From assembly GCA_030158305.1 (NCBI GenBank), contig JAOATE010000003.1, forward strand, positions 108,336-172,335: a stretch of 64,000 bases of DNA, written 5' to 3'. This document shows, piece after piece, positions 38,206 to 46,909 of the stretch. The notes under the pieces are model-generated. The model had not been told where the DNA came from. It saw nothing but the letters and a program-made list of their open reading frames with translations, and searched no databases. Position numbers and translations under genes: made by a program. How positions within the stretch are numbered: position 1 is the stretch's first letter; every line of letters starts with the position of its first letter. Source of the DNA: Burkholderiaceae bacterium. Its GTDB lineage: Bacteria > Pseudomonadota > Gammaproteobacteria > Burkholderiales > Burkholderiaceae_B.

Positions 38206-38337
38206 TCAGGCTTTCTTGACTTTTTCCAGCATTTTGAACACGCCTTTCGGTGCGTTGACGAACAGGCGCTTGAAGGCCTTGCCCAAGCAACGGCGCTCGA
38301 GAGTGTTGCGGCGCGTGCGTTTTGTTTCTGAAGCCAT
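38206..38337 (-). CDS. Very basic 43-residue protein of unknown function
   Basis: Forty-three residues beginning MASETKRTRRNTLERRC, with 14 Lys/Arg against 3 Glu, consistent with a nucleic-acid or ribosome-bound protein. The frame extends upstream to 38406, but the ATG at 38337 has a GGAG ribosome site at the right distance, and the gene ends in a strong terminator, so it is its own unit. I do not recognise the family. It is divergent from the tandem uvrA gene across 102 bases. The C-terminal half (FVNAPKGVFKMLEKVKKA) could form an amphipathic helix. Confidence 0.7.
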   Translation of the reverse strand: MASETKRTRRNTLERRCLGKAFKRLFVNAPKGVFKMLEKVKKA

Positions 38338-38439
38338 AGCAATTCTCCGGTATTGAGCTCCGTATATTACCCTATATCCGGCCAGAATATTCATCTGGTT
38401 TTCCATGCGCCTTGCAGGCCGCCGCTCTATGATTACGCT

Positions 38440-41400
38440 ATGAACCCAACCATTCGCATCACTGGCGCACGCCAGAACAATCTTAAAAACCTCGATTTGA
38501 CCCTGAATACGGGCGAACTGACGGTCATCACGGGCGTGAGCGGCTCAGGCAAAAGCTCTCTGGCGTTTGACACGCTCTATGCCGAAGGTCAACGACGCTA
38601 TGTCGAGACCTTTTCGCCCTATGCGCGTCAATTTCTGGATCGCATGGACAAACCGGTTGTCGATCGCATCGAAGGCATTTTGCCTGCCATCGCCATCGAC
38701 CAGACCAATCCGGTGCGCAGCTCACGCAGTACGGTCGGCACCATGACGGAGCTCAACGACCACCTCAAGCTGCTGTTCGCGCGGGGCGCGCAACTGATGT
38801 GCCGCGGGTGCGGCCAGGCAGTCTGCCGGGACAGTACCGCGTCTATTTTTGCTGCCGTCCAGGCACGCTCTGAAAAAGCGAATGACCCTCGCTTGGTCGT
38901 GACTTTTCCGGTGCAGGTCCCACTGAACTTCACAGAAGATGAAGTGCGTGGATTTTTAGAGCAGCAAGGCTATACGCGTGTGCATGCCGACGAAAGCCCA
39001 ACGCAGCCAGGTGCCGCGTCGAGTGGGGCAGCCACGCCGCCTGCCAAAGCCTCCAAAAAGAAATCCGCAACACTGTCGCCGCTGCTACGTACCCTGCGCG
39101 TGGTGCAAGATCGCTTTCGTTTCTCTAGTGCAGAGCCTTCGCGGGTCATGGAGGCCTTTGATATTGCCCTCAAAATGGGCAATGGCCTGATCTCCGTCCA
39201 TGCGGTCGATCAGGAAGGCGCGGACACAGAAGTCTGGAAATTTAGTGACAAGCTGCACTGTGCGGATTGCAACATCAGCTATAGCAATGCCTTGCCCAGT
39301 ACGTTTTCTTTTAACTCGCCACTCGGCGCGTGTGAGGCGTGTCGAGGCTTTGGCCGCGTCATTGGGATTGATTTTGGTTTGGTCATTCCAGACGAGAACA
39401 AGACGCTCGAAGGCGGTGCGATCAAACCTTGGCAGACACCGAGCTATAAAGAGTGTCAGGTCGAAATGGAAAAGTACGCCAAGCGTGCCAATGTTTCGAT
39501 CAATACGCCATGGAAATATCTCCCCCCAGAACATCAAGAGTGGGTCCTGCATGGCGACCCACTTTGGAAAGGCGGCAATCAAGCCTGGAAAACGCAATGG
39601 TACGGCGTGCAGCGTTTTTTTGACTGGCTCGAAACCAAGTCATACAAAATGCATGTGCGGGTCTTGCTGTCTAAATACCGTAGTTATACGCCCTGCCCGA
39701 CCTGCAAAGGCGCACGACTCAAACCCGATGCCCTCCTGTGGCGAATTCAGGGCAAGTCGATTCAAGACTTGATGCTGACACCGATCGTGCAGCTGCGAAC
39801 GTTTATCGATCAAGTGACTTTTCCAGGCGCCATGGATGCGGCCATGGATCTGGTCCTGACCGAGGTGCGCGCGCGACTGAAGTTTCTCTGTGATGTAGGT
39901 CTGGGCTACCTGACGCTGGACCGGCAAAGTCGCACCCTTTCAGGCGGTGAAGTTCAGCGTATTAATTTGACGACCGCGCTGGGGACTTCTCTGGTCAACA
40001 CTTTGTTTGTGCTGGACGAGCCTTCCATTGGTCTGCACCCGCGGGATATCCACCGTGTGGTTGAGGTGATGCATCGGCTCCGTGACGCTGGCAACACACT
40101 GGTAGTGGTCGAACACGATCCTCAAGTGATGATCGCCGCCGACCGCGTGATTGATGTCGGCCCAGGCCCTGGCGAACGTGGCGGTCAAATTGTGTTTGAT
40201 GGCACACCGGCTGCGCTTAAAGACGCCACCACACTGACCGGTCAATACATGGGCGGTCGACTCAAAGTCGAAGCGCCGCGCCCGATGCCTGTTGCGGACA
40301 ACACCCCGAGGCTCATCTTGGAGGGTGTCACCGCGAACAACCTCAAAAATGTCTCAATCGAAATTCCGTTGGGACGTCTAGTGTGTGTGACGGGCGTCTC
40401 AGGCTCGGGGAAATCTACACTCATTCAAGACGTGTTGTACCCAGCCATGCTCAAGATCATGGGCAAGCCGACTGAAGCACCCGGCGCGTTTGATCGCCTC
40501 TTGGGTGCCGAGCAACTTGCTGACGTCGTGATGGTCGATCAAGCCCAAATCGGCAAGACGGCGCGCTCAAATCCCGCGAGTTATGTGGGCGCGTTTGATC
40601 CCATTCGTAAACTGTTTGCACAAGCGCCCGTCGCGCGTGAGCGTGCCTATACAGCGGGAACCTTTAGCTTTAACAGCGGCGATGGTCGATGCCCCACCTG
40701 TGGCGGCACAGGGTTTGAACACGTCGAGATGCAGTTTTTATCGGATGTTTATATCCGTTGCCCGGACTGTGATGGCAAACGTTTTCGACCCGAGGTCCGT
40801 GAGGTCCAGATCGAACATCTGGGTCGACGCGCCTCGATCGATGCCGTGCTTGATATGACGGTGTCTGAAGCCTTGGAGTTTTTCAAAGGCTTGCGTGATG
40901 TGCAGCTAGGGCTCGCGCCGCTCGCGGATGTCGGACTGGAGTATGTCAAGCTGGGTCAGCCTGTCCCAACGCTGTCTGGAGGTGAGGCGCAACGTCTGAA
41001 ATTAGCGGGCCACCTAGCCGAAGCCGCACGCAGTGGGATTTCCACTGCCAAGGTCGCCAAAAAGGGCAGTTTGTTTTTGTTTGACGAACCCACTACAGGT
41101 TTGCACTTTGACGATGTCGCACGTCTCATGCGCGCGTTTCGAAAGCTCTTGGGCGCGGGACATACTTTACTCATCATCGAACACAACCTTGATGTGATTC
41201 GTGCCGCGGATTGGGTGCTCGACTTGGGTCCGGAAGGTGGCGATGGCGGCGGCGAGCTCGTGGCGGTCGGCAGCCCGGAAACCGTCATGGCCAATCCACG
41301 CTCGCACACAGGTGCGGCGCTGCGTGAGTATGCTGTAGCGATGACACCGGATGCGATTGGCTCGGGTGCGGCAGGCTTACCCGCCAACGAATCCAGCGGT

Positions 41401-44049
41401 CGTCCCCTGCAAAGCGTGTTGAAAGAAAGACGTCGCTCACACAGCATCGATATTTTGCATGCGCGAGAGCACAATCTCAAAAATATCAATGTCAGTATTC
41501 CCCACGATAAGTTCACCGTGATTACGGGAGTGTCGGGTTCGGGCAAATCCACATTGGCGTTTGATATTTTGTTTAACGAGGGACAGCGCCGCTATCTCGA
41601 GTCCTTGAATGCCTATGCACGCGCGATCGTGCAGCCTGCCGGCAAGCCCGACGTGGATGCAATCTTTGGCATTCCACCCACTGTGGCGATCGAGCAGCGT
41701 ACGAGCCGTGGGGGCCGTAAATCGACCGTCGCCACCATGACGGAGATCCATCATTTCTTGCGTCTGATGTACATGAAGCTCGGGACGCAAATGTGTCCGA
41801 CATGTCAGGTCAGCGTCGAGCCTCAGAGTGCGGATCAAATTGTCGCGCGCATTATGCGTGACCACAAAGGCGAGCGCATCGGTCTGATGGCGCCGCTGGT
41901 CACGGCAAGAAAAGGTTTTTATACCGACTTGGCGAAATGGGCTTCAGGTAAGGGCTTTACCCATCTGCGTGTCGACAATGAGTTCATCGGCACCGCTAAA
42001 TGGCCGCGTCTGGATCGTTTTAAAGAGCACACCATTGAATTGCCGGTTGCTGATTTAGTCGTGAGCACCAAGGACGAGGCAGCTTTGCGTGAGGCCGTCC
42101 GCAGCGCGCTCGAGCACGGCCAAGGGGTGATGAGTGTGCTGTGGCCGTTGGGCAAACTCGAAAGCGATATGTCTGCGCCACTCGAGCAAACACATTTTTC
42201 AGTGAAACGTGCCTGCCCAAGTTGCGGTACGAGCTTTCCTGAGCCAGACCCAAGGATGTTCTCCTACAACTCCAAACACGGCTGGTGTCAGGGATGTTTT
42301 GGAACAGGTTTGCAACTGCAAGGCTTTGACGGCGAACAAACCGGTGAAGAGAACGCGTGGAACGCCTCGTACGAGGGTGAGACGCAGACCTGCACCAGCT
42401 GTCATGGCGCGCGTCTCAATCCGATTGCACGTGCGGTATTGTGGCGGGATAAATCCATTGCTGAACTTGCAGGCATGCCTGTTTCAGATGCGCACACCTT
42501 TTTTACCGGCCTCGTCTTGCGTGGTCGGGATGCGGAAATTGCGCGTGACATTTTGAGCGAAATCCGCGGCCGTCTGCAATTTATGCAAGAGGTCGGCTTG
42601 GGCTATCTGGCCCTTGATCGTGCCGCACCGACCTTATCGGGTGGCGAAGCGCAGCGTATTCGCCTTGCTGCGCAATTAGGCTCGAACATGCAAGGTGTCT
42701 GTTATGTGCTGGATGAGCCCACCATTGGTTTGCATCCACGTGACAATCGCATCCTGCTCGGTGCGTTATCCAGGCTAGAGAAAAACGGTAATACGCTGGT
42801 GGTAGTGGAGCACGATGACGATACGATTCGTCGAGCTGAGCACATCATCGACATTGGACCGGGTGCAGGTGTGCGTGGCGGTCGTGTCGTTGCGCAGGGC
42901 ACGCTTCAAGACCTCATGGAAGCACCTGAGTCCACAACGGGACATTATTTGCGCCATCCTTTAGCGCACCCGTTGCAACCTAGACGCCCCATTGCCAAAG
43001 ATACGCCGATGATCACGGTCAAGGGTGCGACGTTGCATAACTTGCGTGGCGTGACCGCACATTTTCCGATTGGGCGTTTGAGTGTCGTCACCGGCGTGTC
43101 CGGCTCTGGCAAGTCGACTCTCGCGCGAGAGGTCTTGCTGGATAACCTCTCAGCAGCGATTGCGGCACGTGGCGCGCAACCTTGGCATGGTTGCGCAGAG
43201 ATTACAGGCTGGGATGTATTAGATCGCGTACTCGAAGTCGATCAAACGCCGATCGGTAAAACACCGCGCTCATGCCCTGCGACCTATATCGGTTTTTGGG
43301 ACGATGTCCGCAAACAGTTTGCTGAAACCAATGAAGCACGCATTCGCGGTTGGGGTGCAGGTCGCTTTTCCTTTAATACGGGTGATGGGCGCTGTCCCTT
43401 GTGCGAAGGCCAAGGTATGCGCACGTTAGAGATGAGCTTTTTGCCTGACGTCAAAGTGCCCTGCGATGCGTGCAATGGTGCGCGTTTCAACACCGACACC
43501 TTGGGCGTCAGAATGCGCGAGAAACACGCGGGTGATGTGCTGTCCATGGAGGTCGATGACGCCATCGGGTATTTTGCGGCCCATCCGCGCATCCGGCATC
43601 CCTTGCAGCTGATGCAAGACGTGGGACTGGGCTATCTGACGCTGGGGCAGCCCTCCCCCACCCTTTCGGGTGGTGAAGCGCAACGCATCAAGCTCGTGAC
43701 TGAACTGGCTAAAGCTCGAATGACCGAGGGTGTGATCACCACCGGACGTGCCTCGCGCCTGCCGCATACGCTTTATGTCCTGGATGAGCCGACTGTCGGC
43801 CTATCGATGGCGGATGTGGAGAAACTGATTCGCGTATTGCATCGCTTGGTCGAGGCTGGCAATACCGTTGTGGTGATCGAACACAATCTGGACATCATTG
43901 CCGAAGCCGATTGGCTATTGGATCTGGGTCCAGAGGGTGGTTCGGGCGGCGGACAACTCGTCATTGAAGGCACGCCCGAGCAAGTGGTCGCCGCACGCCA
44001 AAAATCGCACACAGGTGAAGTCCTTCATGAGTTTTTAAATCGTTCATGA
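38440..44049 (+). CDS. uvrA: Double-length (tandem) UvrA-family ABC ATPase, 1,869 aa
   Basis: UvrA-family DNA damage-recognition ATPase, but twice the normal 940 aa, made of two UvrA-like halves (about 1-955 and 998-1869). Four nucleotide-binding domains are visible: Walker A lysines at 38, 658, 1036 and 1558, and LSGGE signatures beginning at 500, 845, 1399 and 1742. CxxC zinc pairs occur in both halves (CRGCG, CEACRG, CPTCKG, CPTCGG, then CPTCQ, CPSCG, CTSCHG, CPLCEG). The second half is about 100 residues shorter between its first Walker A and signature. An Ala/Lys linker interrupts the first UvrB-binding region. MNPTIRITGARQNNL at 38440 is the natural start. Such long UvrAs are known in Burkholderiales; a normal UvrA probably exists elsewhere. 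Confidence 0.93.
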   Translation: MNPTIRITGARQNNLKNLDLTLNTGELTVITGVSGSGKSSLAFDTLYAEGQRRYVETFSPYARQFLDRMDKPVVDRIEGILPAIAIDQTNPVRSSRSTVGTMTELNDHLKLLFARGAQLMCRGCGQAVCRDSTASIFAAVQARSEKANDPRLVVTFPVQVPLNFTEDEVRGFLEQQGYTRVHADESPTQPGAASSGAATPPAKASKKKSATLSPLLRTLRVVQDRFRFSSAEPSRVMEAFDIALKMGNGLISVHAVDQEGADTEVWKFSDKLHCADCNISYSNALPSTFSFNSPLGACEACRGFGRVIGIDFGLVIPDENKTLEGGAIKPWQTPSYKECQVEMEKYAKRANVSINTPWKYLPPEHQEWVLHGDPLWKGGNQAWKTQWYGVQRFFDWLETKSYKMHVRVLLSKYRSYTPCPTCKGARLKPDALLWRIQGKSIQDLMLTPIVQLRTFIDQVTFPGAMDAAMDLVLTEVRARLKFLCDVGLGYLTLDRQSRTLSGGEVQRINLTTALGTSLVNTLFVLDEPSIGLHPRDIHRVVEVMHRLRDAGNTLVVVEHDPQVMIAADRVIDVGPGPGERGGQIVFDGTPAALKDATTLTGQYMGGRLKVEAPRPMPVADNTPRLILEGVTANNLKNVSIEIPLGRLVCVTGVSGSGKSTLIQDVLYPAMLKIMGKPTEAPGAFDRLLGAEQLADVVMVDQAQIGKTARSNPASYVGAFDPIRKLFAQAPVARERAYTAGTFSFNSGDGRCPTCGGTGFEHVEMQFLSDVYIRCPDCDGKRFRPEVREVQIEHLGRRASIDAVLDMTVSEALEFFKGLRDVQLGLAPLADVGLEYVKLGQPVPTLSGGEAQRLKLAGHLAEAARSGISTAKVAKKGSLFLFDEPTTGLHFDDVARLMRAFRKLLGAGHTLLIIEHNLDVIRAADWVLDLGPEGGDGGGELVAVGSPETVMANPRSHTGAALREYAVAMTPDAIGSGAAGLPANESSGRPLQSVLKERRRSHSIDILHAREHNLKNINVSIPHDKFTVITGVSGSGKSTLAFDILFNEGQRRYLESLNAYARAIVQPAGKPDVDAIFGIPPTVAIEQRTSRGGRKSTVATMTEIHHFLRLMYMKLGTQMCPTCQVSVEPQSADQIVARIMRDHKGERIGLMAPLVTARKGFYTDLAKWASGKGFTHLRVDNEFIGTAKWPRLDRFKEHTIELPVADLVVSTKDEAALREAVRSALEHGQGVMSVLWPLGKLESDMSAPLEQTHFSVKRACPSCGTSFPEPDPRMFSYNSKHGWCQGCFGTGLQLQGFDGEQTGEENAWNASYEGETQTCTSCHGARLNPIARAVLWRDKSIAELAGMPVSDAHTFFTGLVLRGRDAEIARDILSEIRGRLQFMQEVGLGYLALDRAAPTLSGGEAQRIRLAAQLGSNMQGVCYVLDEPTIGLHPRDNRILLGALSRLEKNGNTLVVVEHDDDTIRRAEHIIDIGPGAGVRGGRVVAQGTLQDLMEAPESTTGHYLRHPLAHPLQPRRPIAKDTPMITVKGATLHNLRGVTAHFPIGRLSVVTGVSGSGKSTLAREVLLDNLSAAIAARGAQPWHGCAEITGWDVLDRVLEVDQTPIGKTPRSCPATYIGFWDDVRKQFAETNEARIRGWGAGRFSFNTGDGRCPLCEGQGMRTLEMSFLPDVKVPCDACNGARFNTDTLGVRMREKHAGDVLSMEVDDAIGYFAAHPRIRHPLQLMQDVGLGYLTLGQPSPTLSGGEAQRIKLVTELAKARMTEGVITTGRASRLPHTLYVLDEPTVGLSMADVEKLIRVLHRLVEAGNTVVVIEHNLDIIAEADWLLDLGPEGGSGGGQLVIEGTPEQVVAARQKSHTGEVLHEFLNRS

Positions 44050-45194
44050 GTCACTGTCGTTTCGAAGATCGTCTGACACAGCATGCACGCGTGCTCACGC
44101 AGCCGTGTGGTCGAATTGTGGCGTCTTCGCCTGGGGAACTGCCTGATGCGTTTGCCCAGATTGAGGATGCGCGTCGCGCCGGGCACTGGGTGGCCTTGCT
44201 GCTTGAGTACGAATTGGGTGAGTGGCTTGAGCCAGCGCTGACGGAGTCGTCTCGGCAAGCTGTTCTTGATAGTTCACATGCACAACCGAGACTCACGGCA
44301 CTGGTGTTTGAGCACATGCACGAAGAGCGGCCTTGGTCTGTGGCTCAGGAACATACGAACGATACGCAAAGTTCCATTGTTTCAGTCACCCCTGGCATTG
44401 CCAAGGCGCGTTACCTTGCGCGCATTGAGCAGATCCGAGAGTGGATCGCGCAAGGTGAGGTCTACCAGATCAACTCAACCTTTCCTTTGTCTGTCAAAAC
44501 AGAGGGAGACCCCGCGCAACTGTATCGTCAAATCGCCACACGCCATCCCGTCGCCCATGCGGCCTTTATCGAGGACGAAGGACGGACGATTCTTTCTTTT
44601 TCGCCTGAACTTTTTTTACAGAGAACGGGCAACACCCTCATCACGCGACCGATGAAAGGCACAGCACCACGTTCAGCGGATCCTGAAACGGATCGCATAC
44701 TCGGCGAGACTCTACACGCGAGTGAAAAAAATCGCGCTGAAAATCTGATGATTGTGGATCTACTCAGAAACGATCTTGGGCGCCTTGCACGCCCCGGAAC
44801 AGTTCGAGCCGATCCATTATTCTCTTTGGAAAAATATCCTTCCGTCTGGACCATGACGTCGACGGTGCAAGCTGAGATTGCTGCTGAGACCTCGCTAGCC
44901 GAGATTTTAAAAGCCCTATTCCCCTGCGGCTCAGTCACAGGCGCGCCAAAAATCGCAGCAATGAAACGCATTCAAGAAACAGAACCTGAACCCCGCGGTA
45001 TTTACTGTGGCAGCTTGGGTTGGCTCGCGCCAAACGGTGACTTTTCACTGAATGTCGCGATTCGCACACTGGTATTGGATGCTCAAGGCCAAGGTCGCTA
45101 TCATGTCGGCGGAGGCATCGTCTACGACTCCAACCCTGAGCAAGAGTGGGACGAATGCCATTGGAAAGCTCGAATACTGAACAAAGATCAATGA
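44046..45194 (+). CDS. pabB: Aminodeoxychorismate synthase component I
   Basis: Chorismate-binding enzyme making 4-amino-4-deoxychorismate for folate, using ammonia from a PabA partner. Motifs GEVYQINSTFPL, FSPELFLQ, TRPMKGTAPR, ENLMIVDLLRNDLGR and PCGSVTGAPKIAAM are the PabB/TrpE core. The 382 aa lack much of the N-terminal domain of E. coli PabB (453), as in short bacterial forms. Its ATG overlaps the uvrA-like stop (ATGA) and its stop overlaps the next gene in the same way. The following pabC-like gene completes the p-aminobenzoate step. Confidence 0.92.
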   Translation: MSHCRFEDRLTQHARVLTQPCGRIVASSPGELPDAFAQIEDARRAGHWVALLLEYELGEWLEPALTESSRQAVLDSSHAQPRLTALVFEHMHEERPWSVAQEHTNDTQSSIVSVTPGIAKARYLARIEQIREWIAQGEVYQINSTFPLSVKTEGDPAQLYRQIATRHPVAHAAFIEDEGRTILSFSPELFLQRTGNTLITRPMKGTAPRSADPETDRILGETLHASEKNRAENLMIVDLLRNDLGRLARPGTVRADPLFSLEKYPSVWTMTSTVQAEIAAETSLAEILKALFPCGSVTGAPKIAAMKRIQETEPEPRGIYCGSLGWLAPNGDFSLNVAIRTLVLDAQGQGRYHVGGGIVYDSNPEQEWDECHWKARILNKDQ

Positions 45195-45922
45195 CTCAAG
45201 ACTTGCAACCCAGCTTGATCGAAACCATGAAGGCAGACGCAATGGGGAAGGTTGTGCTGCTGCCCTATCATTTGCGGCGTTTAAAGCAATCTGCTCGAGC
45301 GCTAGGATATGCTTTTCCTGGGGACGATACGGTCATCGCGACCATCCAAGCGGCGTTAGACCAAGCCGGCTCTGCATCGCCGATCTCGGCCGCCGCCAGC
45401 ACGTCTCACCCGTCCTCTCACGCAATCGATATCTCCGGCACGCGTGTTCGACTCTTACTCAATCCTCTTGGCCAGCTCGACATTCAAACTGCGCCGCTAC
45501 CAGCTTTGCAAGGCGTGCCTTTCGTCGCGTTCACTCAACTGAGACTCGACAGTGCTGAACCGCTTTTGCAACACAAAACGACACATCGCCCCTGGTATGA
45601 CGCGACCACACAGTGGCTCACTCAGCACCCTGATTATTTTGATTTGATTTTTTTAAACGAAAAAGACGAGCTCTGCGAAGGCAGTCGCTCGAATATTTAC
45701 GTATTGAAAGAAGGCAGATGGCTCACGCCACCGCTAGCGTCTGGACTCTTGGGCGGCGTCTTGCGCACACATTTATTAGAGACCGGACAAGCCAAGGAAG
45801 CGATCCTCACCCCCTTGGACTTTACCGCCGACAAGGCCTCGATCAGATTATCGAATGCCTTGCGCGGCTGGTTTGACGTACAACTCGACCCCTCACTCCT
45901 TCCAGGGCGCTTGCTTCCATAA
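45191..45922 (+). CDS. Class IV aminotransferase, PabC-like aminodeoxychorismate lyase
   Basis: Fold-type IV PLP enzyme of 243 aa. The PLP lysine is Lys129 in LLQHKTTHRPWYD, and the phosphate loop is DELCEGSRSNIYV, followed by TPPLASGLLGGVLR. This is the 4-amino-4-deoxychorismate lyase pattern; its position after pabB supports p-aminobenzoate formation. The ATG at 45191 overlaps the pabB stop; the frame continues upstream to 45146, but that part lies inside pabB. Its 3' end overlaps the convergent Bug gene by 30 bases. About residues 60-80 hold an Ala/Ser-rich insert. Confidence 0.86.
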   Translation: MTQDLQPSLIETMKADAMGKVVLLPYHLRRLKQSARALGYAFPGDDTVIATIQAALDQAGSASPISAAASTSHPSSHAIDISGTRVRLLLNPLGQLDIQTAPLPALQGVPFVAFTQLRLDSAEPLLQHKTTHRPWYDATTQWLTQHPDYFDLIFLNEKDELCEGSRSNIYVLKEGRWLTPPLASGLLGGVLRTHLLETGQAKEAILTPLDFTADKASIRLSNALRGWFDVQLDPSLLPGRLLP

Positions 45923-46873
45923 AGCACGCAACTGCTTGTCCGTGCTCTCCAACTCCACCGCATATTCCTTGGGCGCGAGATAGCGAATCGGCGCATACAA
46001 CTCGCCTGCTTTCTTGATGTACTCAGGATCTGCAGCAGCCTTGGCAACGGCTGTCACAAGCTTTTCACGGATATCTGCAGGCAAGCCTTTCGGTGCGGCC
46101 ATTCCACGCAGGGATGCACTTTCAATGTTATATCCCTGTTCGGCAAAGGTTGGAACGTTTGGTGCCAACACTGTCCGTTTAGCAGACATCTGACCAATCA
46201 TACGCATTGGCGAGCCACCTTTGATATAAGAAAGGGCCTCACCCACGTTAATCGCACCCAACATAATCTGTCCACCAACAACGCCGGCACGTGTTTCACC
46301 GGAGCCCTTGTAGGGTACATGTGTCATCTTGACACCCGCTGCACGCTCAAAGAACAGCATAGCAAGGTGATCATCTGAACCCACACCAGTCGTCCCGACC
46401 GTCACTTTCCCCGGGTTTGCTTTAGCGTAGGCCGCGAGCTCTTTGAGGTTATTGATCGGAGTAGAGGTATTGACCGTGAAAGCACCTGGATCATCGATTA
46501 AGTTACCAATCAGGTCATAGCTTTGCCAGCCAAAAGTCGAGGGGCGCTCAATCGGGATTGACAACATATTTGGTGTGTTCACAAAACCGATGGTGTAACC
46601 ATCGGGTGTCGCCTTGGCAATTTCAGCAAAACCGATTCCACCACCCGCTCCCGGACGGTTGGTAATGATCAGGCGCGCATTATTACCTAAATGCTTTTCG
46701 ATATAGGGTGCGATCAGTCGCGCAATCAAGTCCGTGCCACCGCCAGGACCATACGCAACGATGACATTAATGGGCTTGGTTGGATACTGCGCCGCCGCTG
46801 AACCCGACCACGCCGCTGCGGCCAACAAGGCAACACTACCTAAACGACTCAACTTATTGATGACTTTTTTCAT
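45893..46873 (-). CDS. Bug-family periplasmic substrate-binding protein (third of three)
   Basis: TTT-type receptor with signal peptide (about 1-28, ending GSAAAQ). AYGPGGGTDLIARLIAP, TNRPGAGGGIGF, DGYTIGFVNTP, HVPYKGSGETRAGVVGGQ and VPTFAEQGYN are the Bug signature. An in-frame GTG lies two codons upstream at 46879, but the ATG at 46873 is preceded by AGGAG seven bases away. It differs from the other two Bug proteins in the strand-1 loop (PGGGTD). It ends the hydroxyacid gene cluster transcribed leftward. Ligand unknown; a hydroxy or keto acid is suggested by context. Confidence 0.9.
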   Translation of the reverse strand: MKKVINKLSRLGSVALLAAAAWSGSAAAQYPTKPINVIVAYGPGGGTDLIARLIAPYIEKHLGNNARLIITNRPGAGGGIGFAEIAKATPDGYTIGFVNTPNMLSIPIERPSTFGWQSYDLIGNLIDDPGAFTVNTSTPINNLKELAAYAKANPGKVTVGTTGVGSDDHLAMLFFERAAGVKMTHVPYKGSGETRAGVVGGQIMLGAINVGEALSYIKGGSPMRMIGQMSAKRTVLAPNVPTFAEQGYNIESASLRGMAAPKGLPADIREKLVTAVAKAAADPEYIKKAGELYAPIRYLAPKEYAVELESTDKQLRALWKQAPWKE

Positions 46874-46909
46874 ACTCACTCTCCTCGGTTTAGTGCTGTT
46901 TTTGTTTTG

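Noticed and set aside
38338..38439. Possible LexA (SOS) box upstream of the tandem uvrA
   Set aside because: I looked for CTGT-N8-ACAG on both strands and found no acceptable match in this gap.
38440..44049. Two adjacent uvrA genes merged by a missed stop
   Set aside because: The frame is uninterrupted through a normal-looking 40-residue inter-half linker, and no ribosome site or start is evident at the beginning of the second half.
44049..45922. A possible pabB-pabC fusion broken by a frameshift
   Set aside because: The two frames each have their own start and stop in a clean ATGA overlap, and both proteins are complete, so separate genes are the simpler reading.
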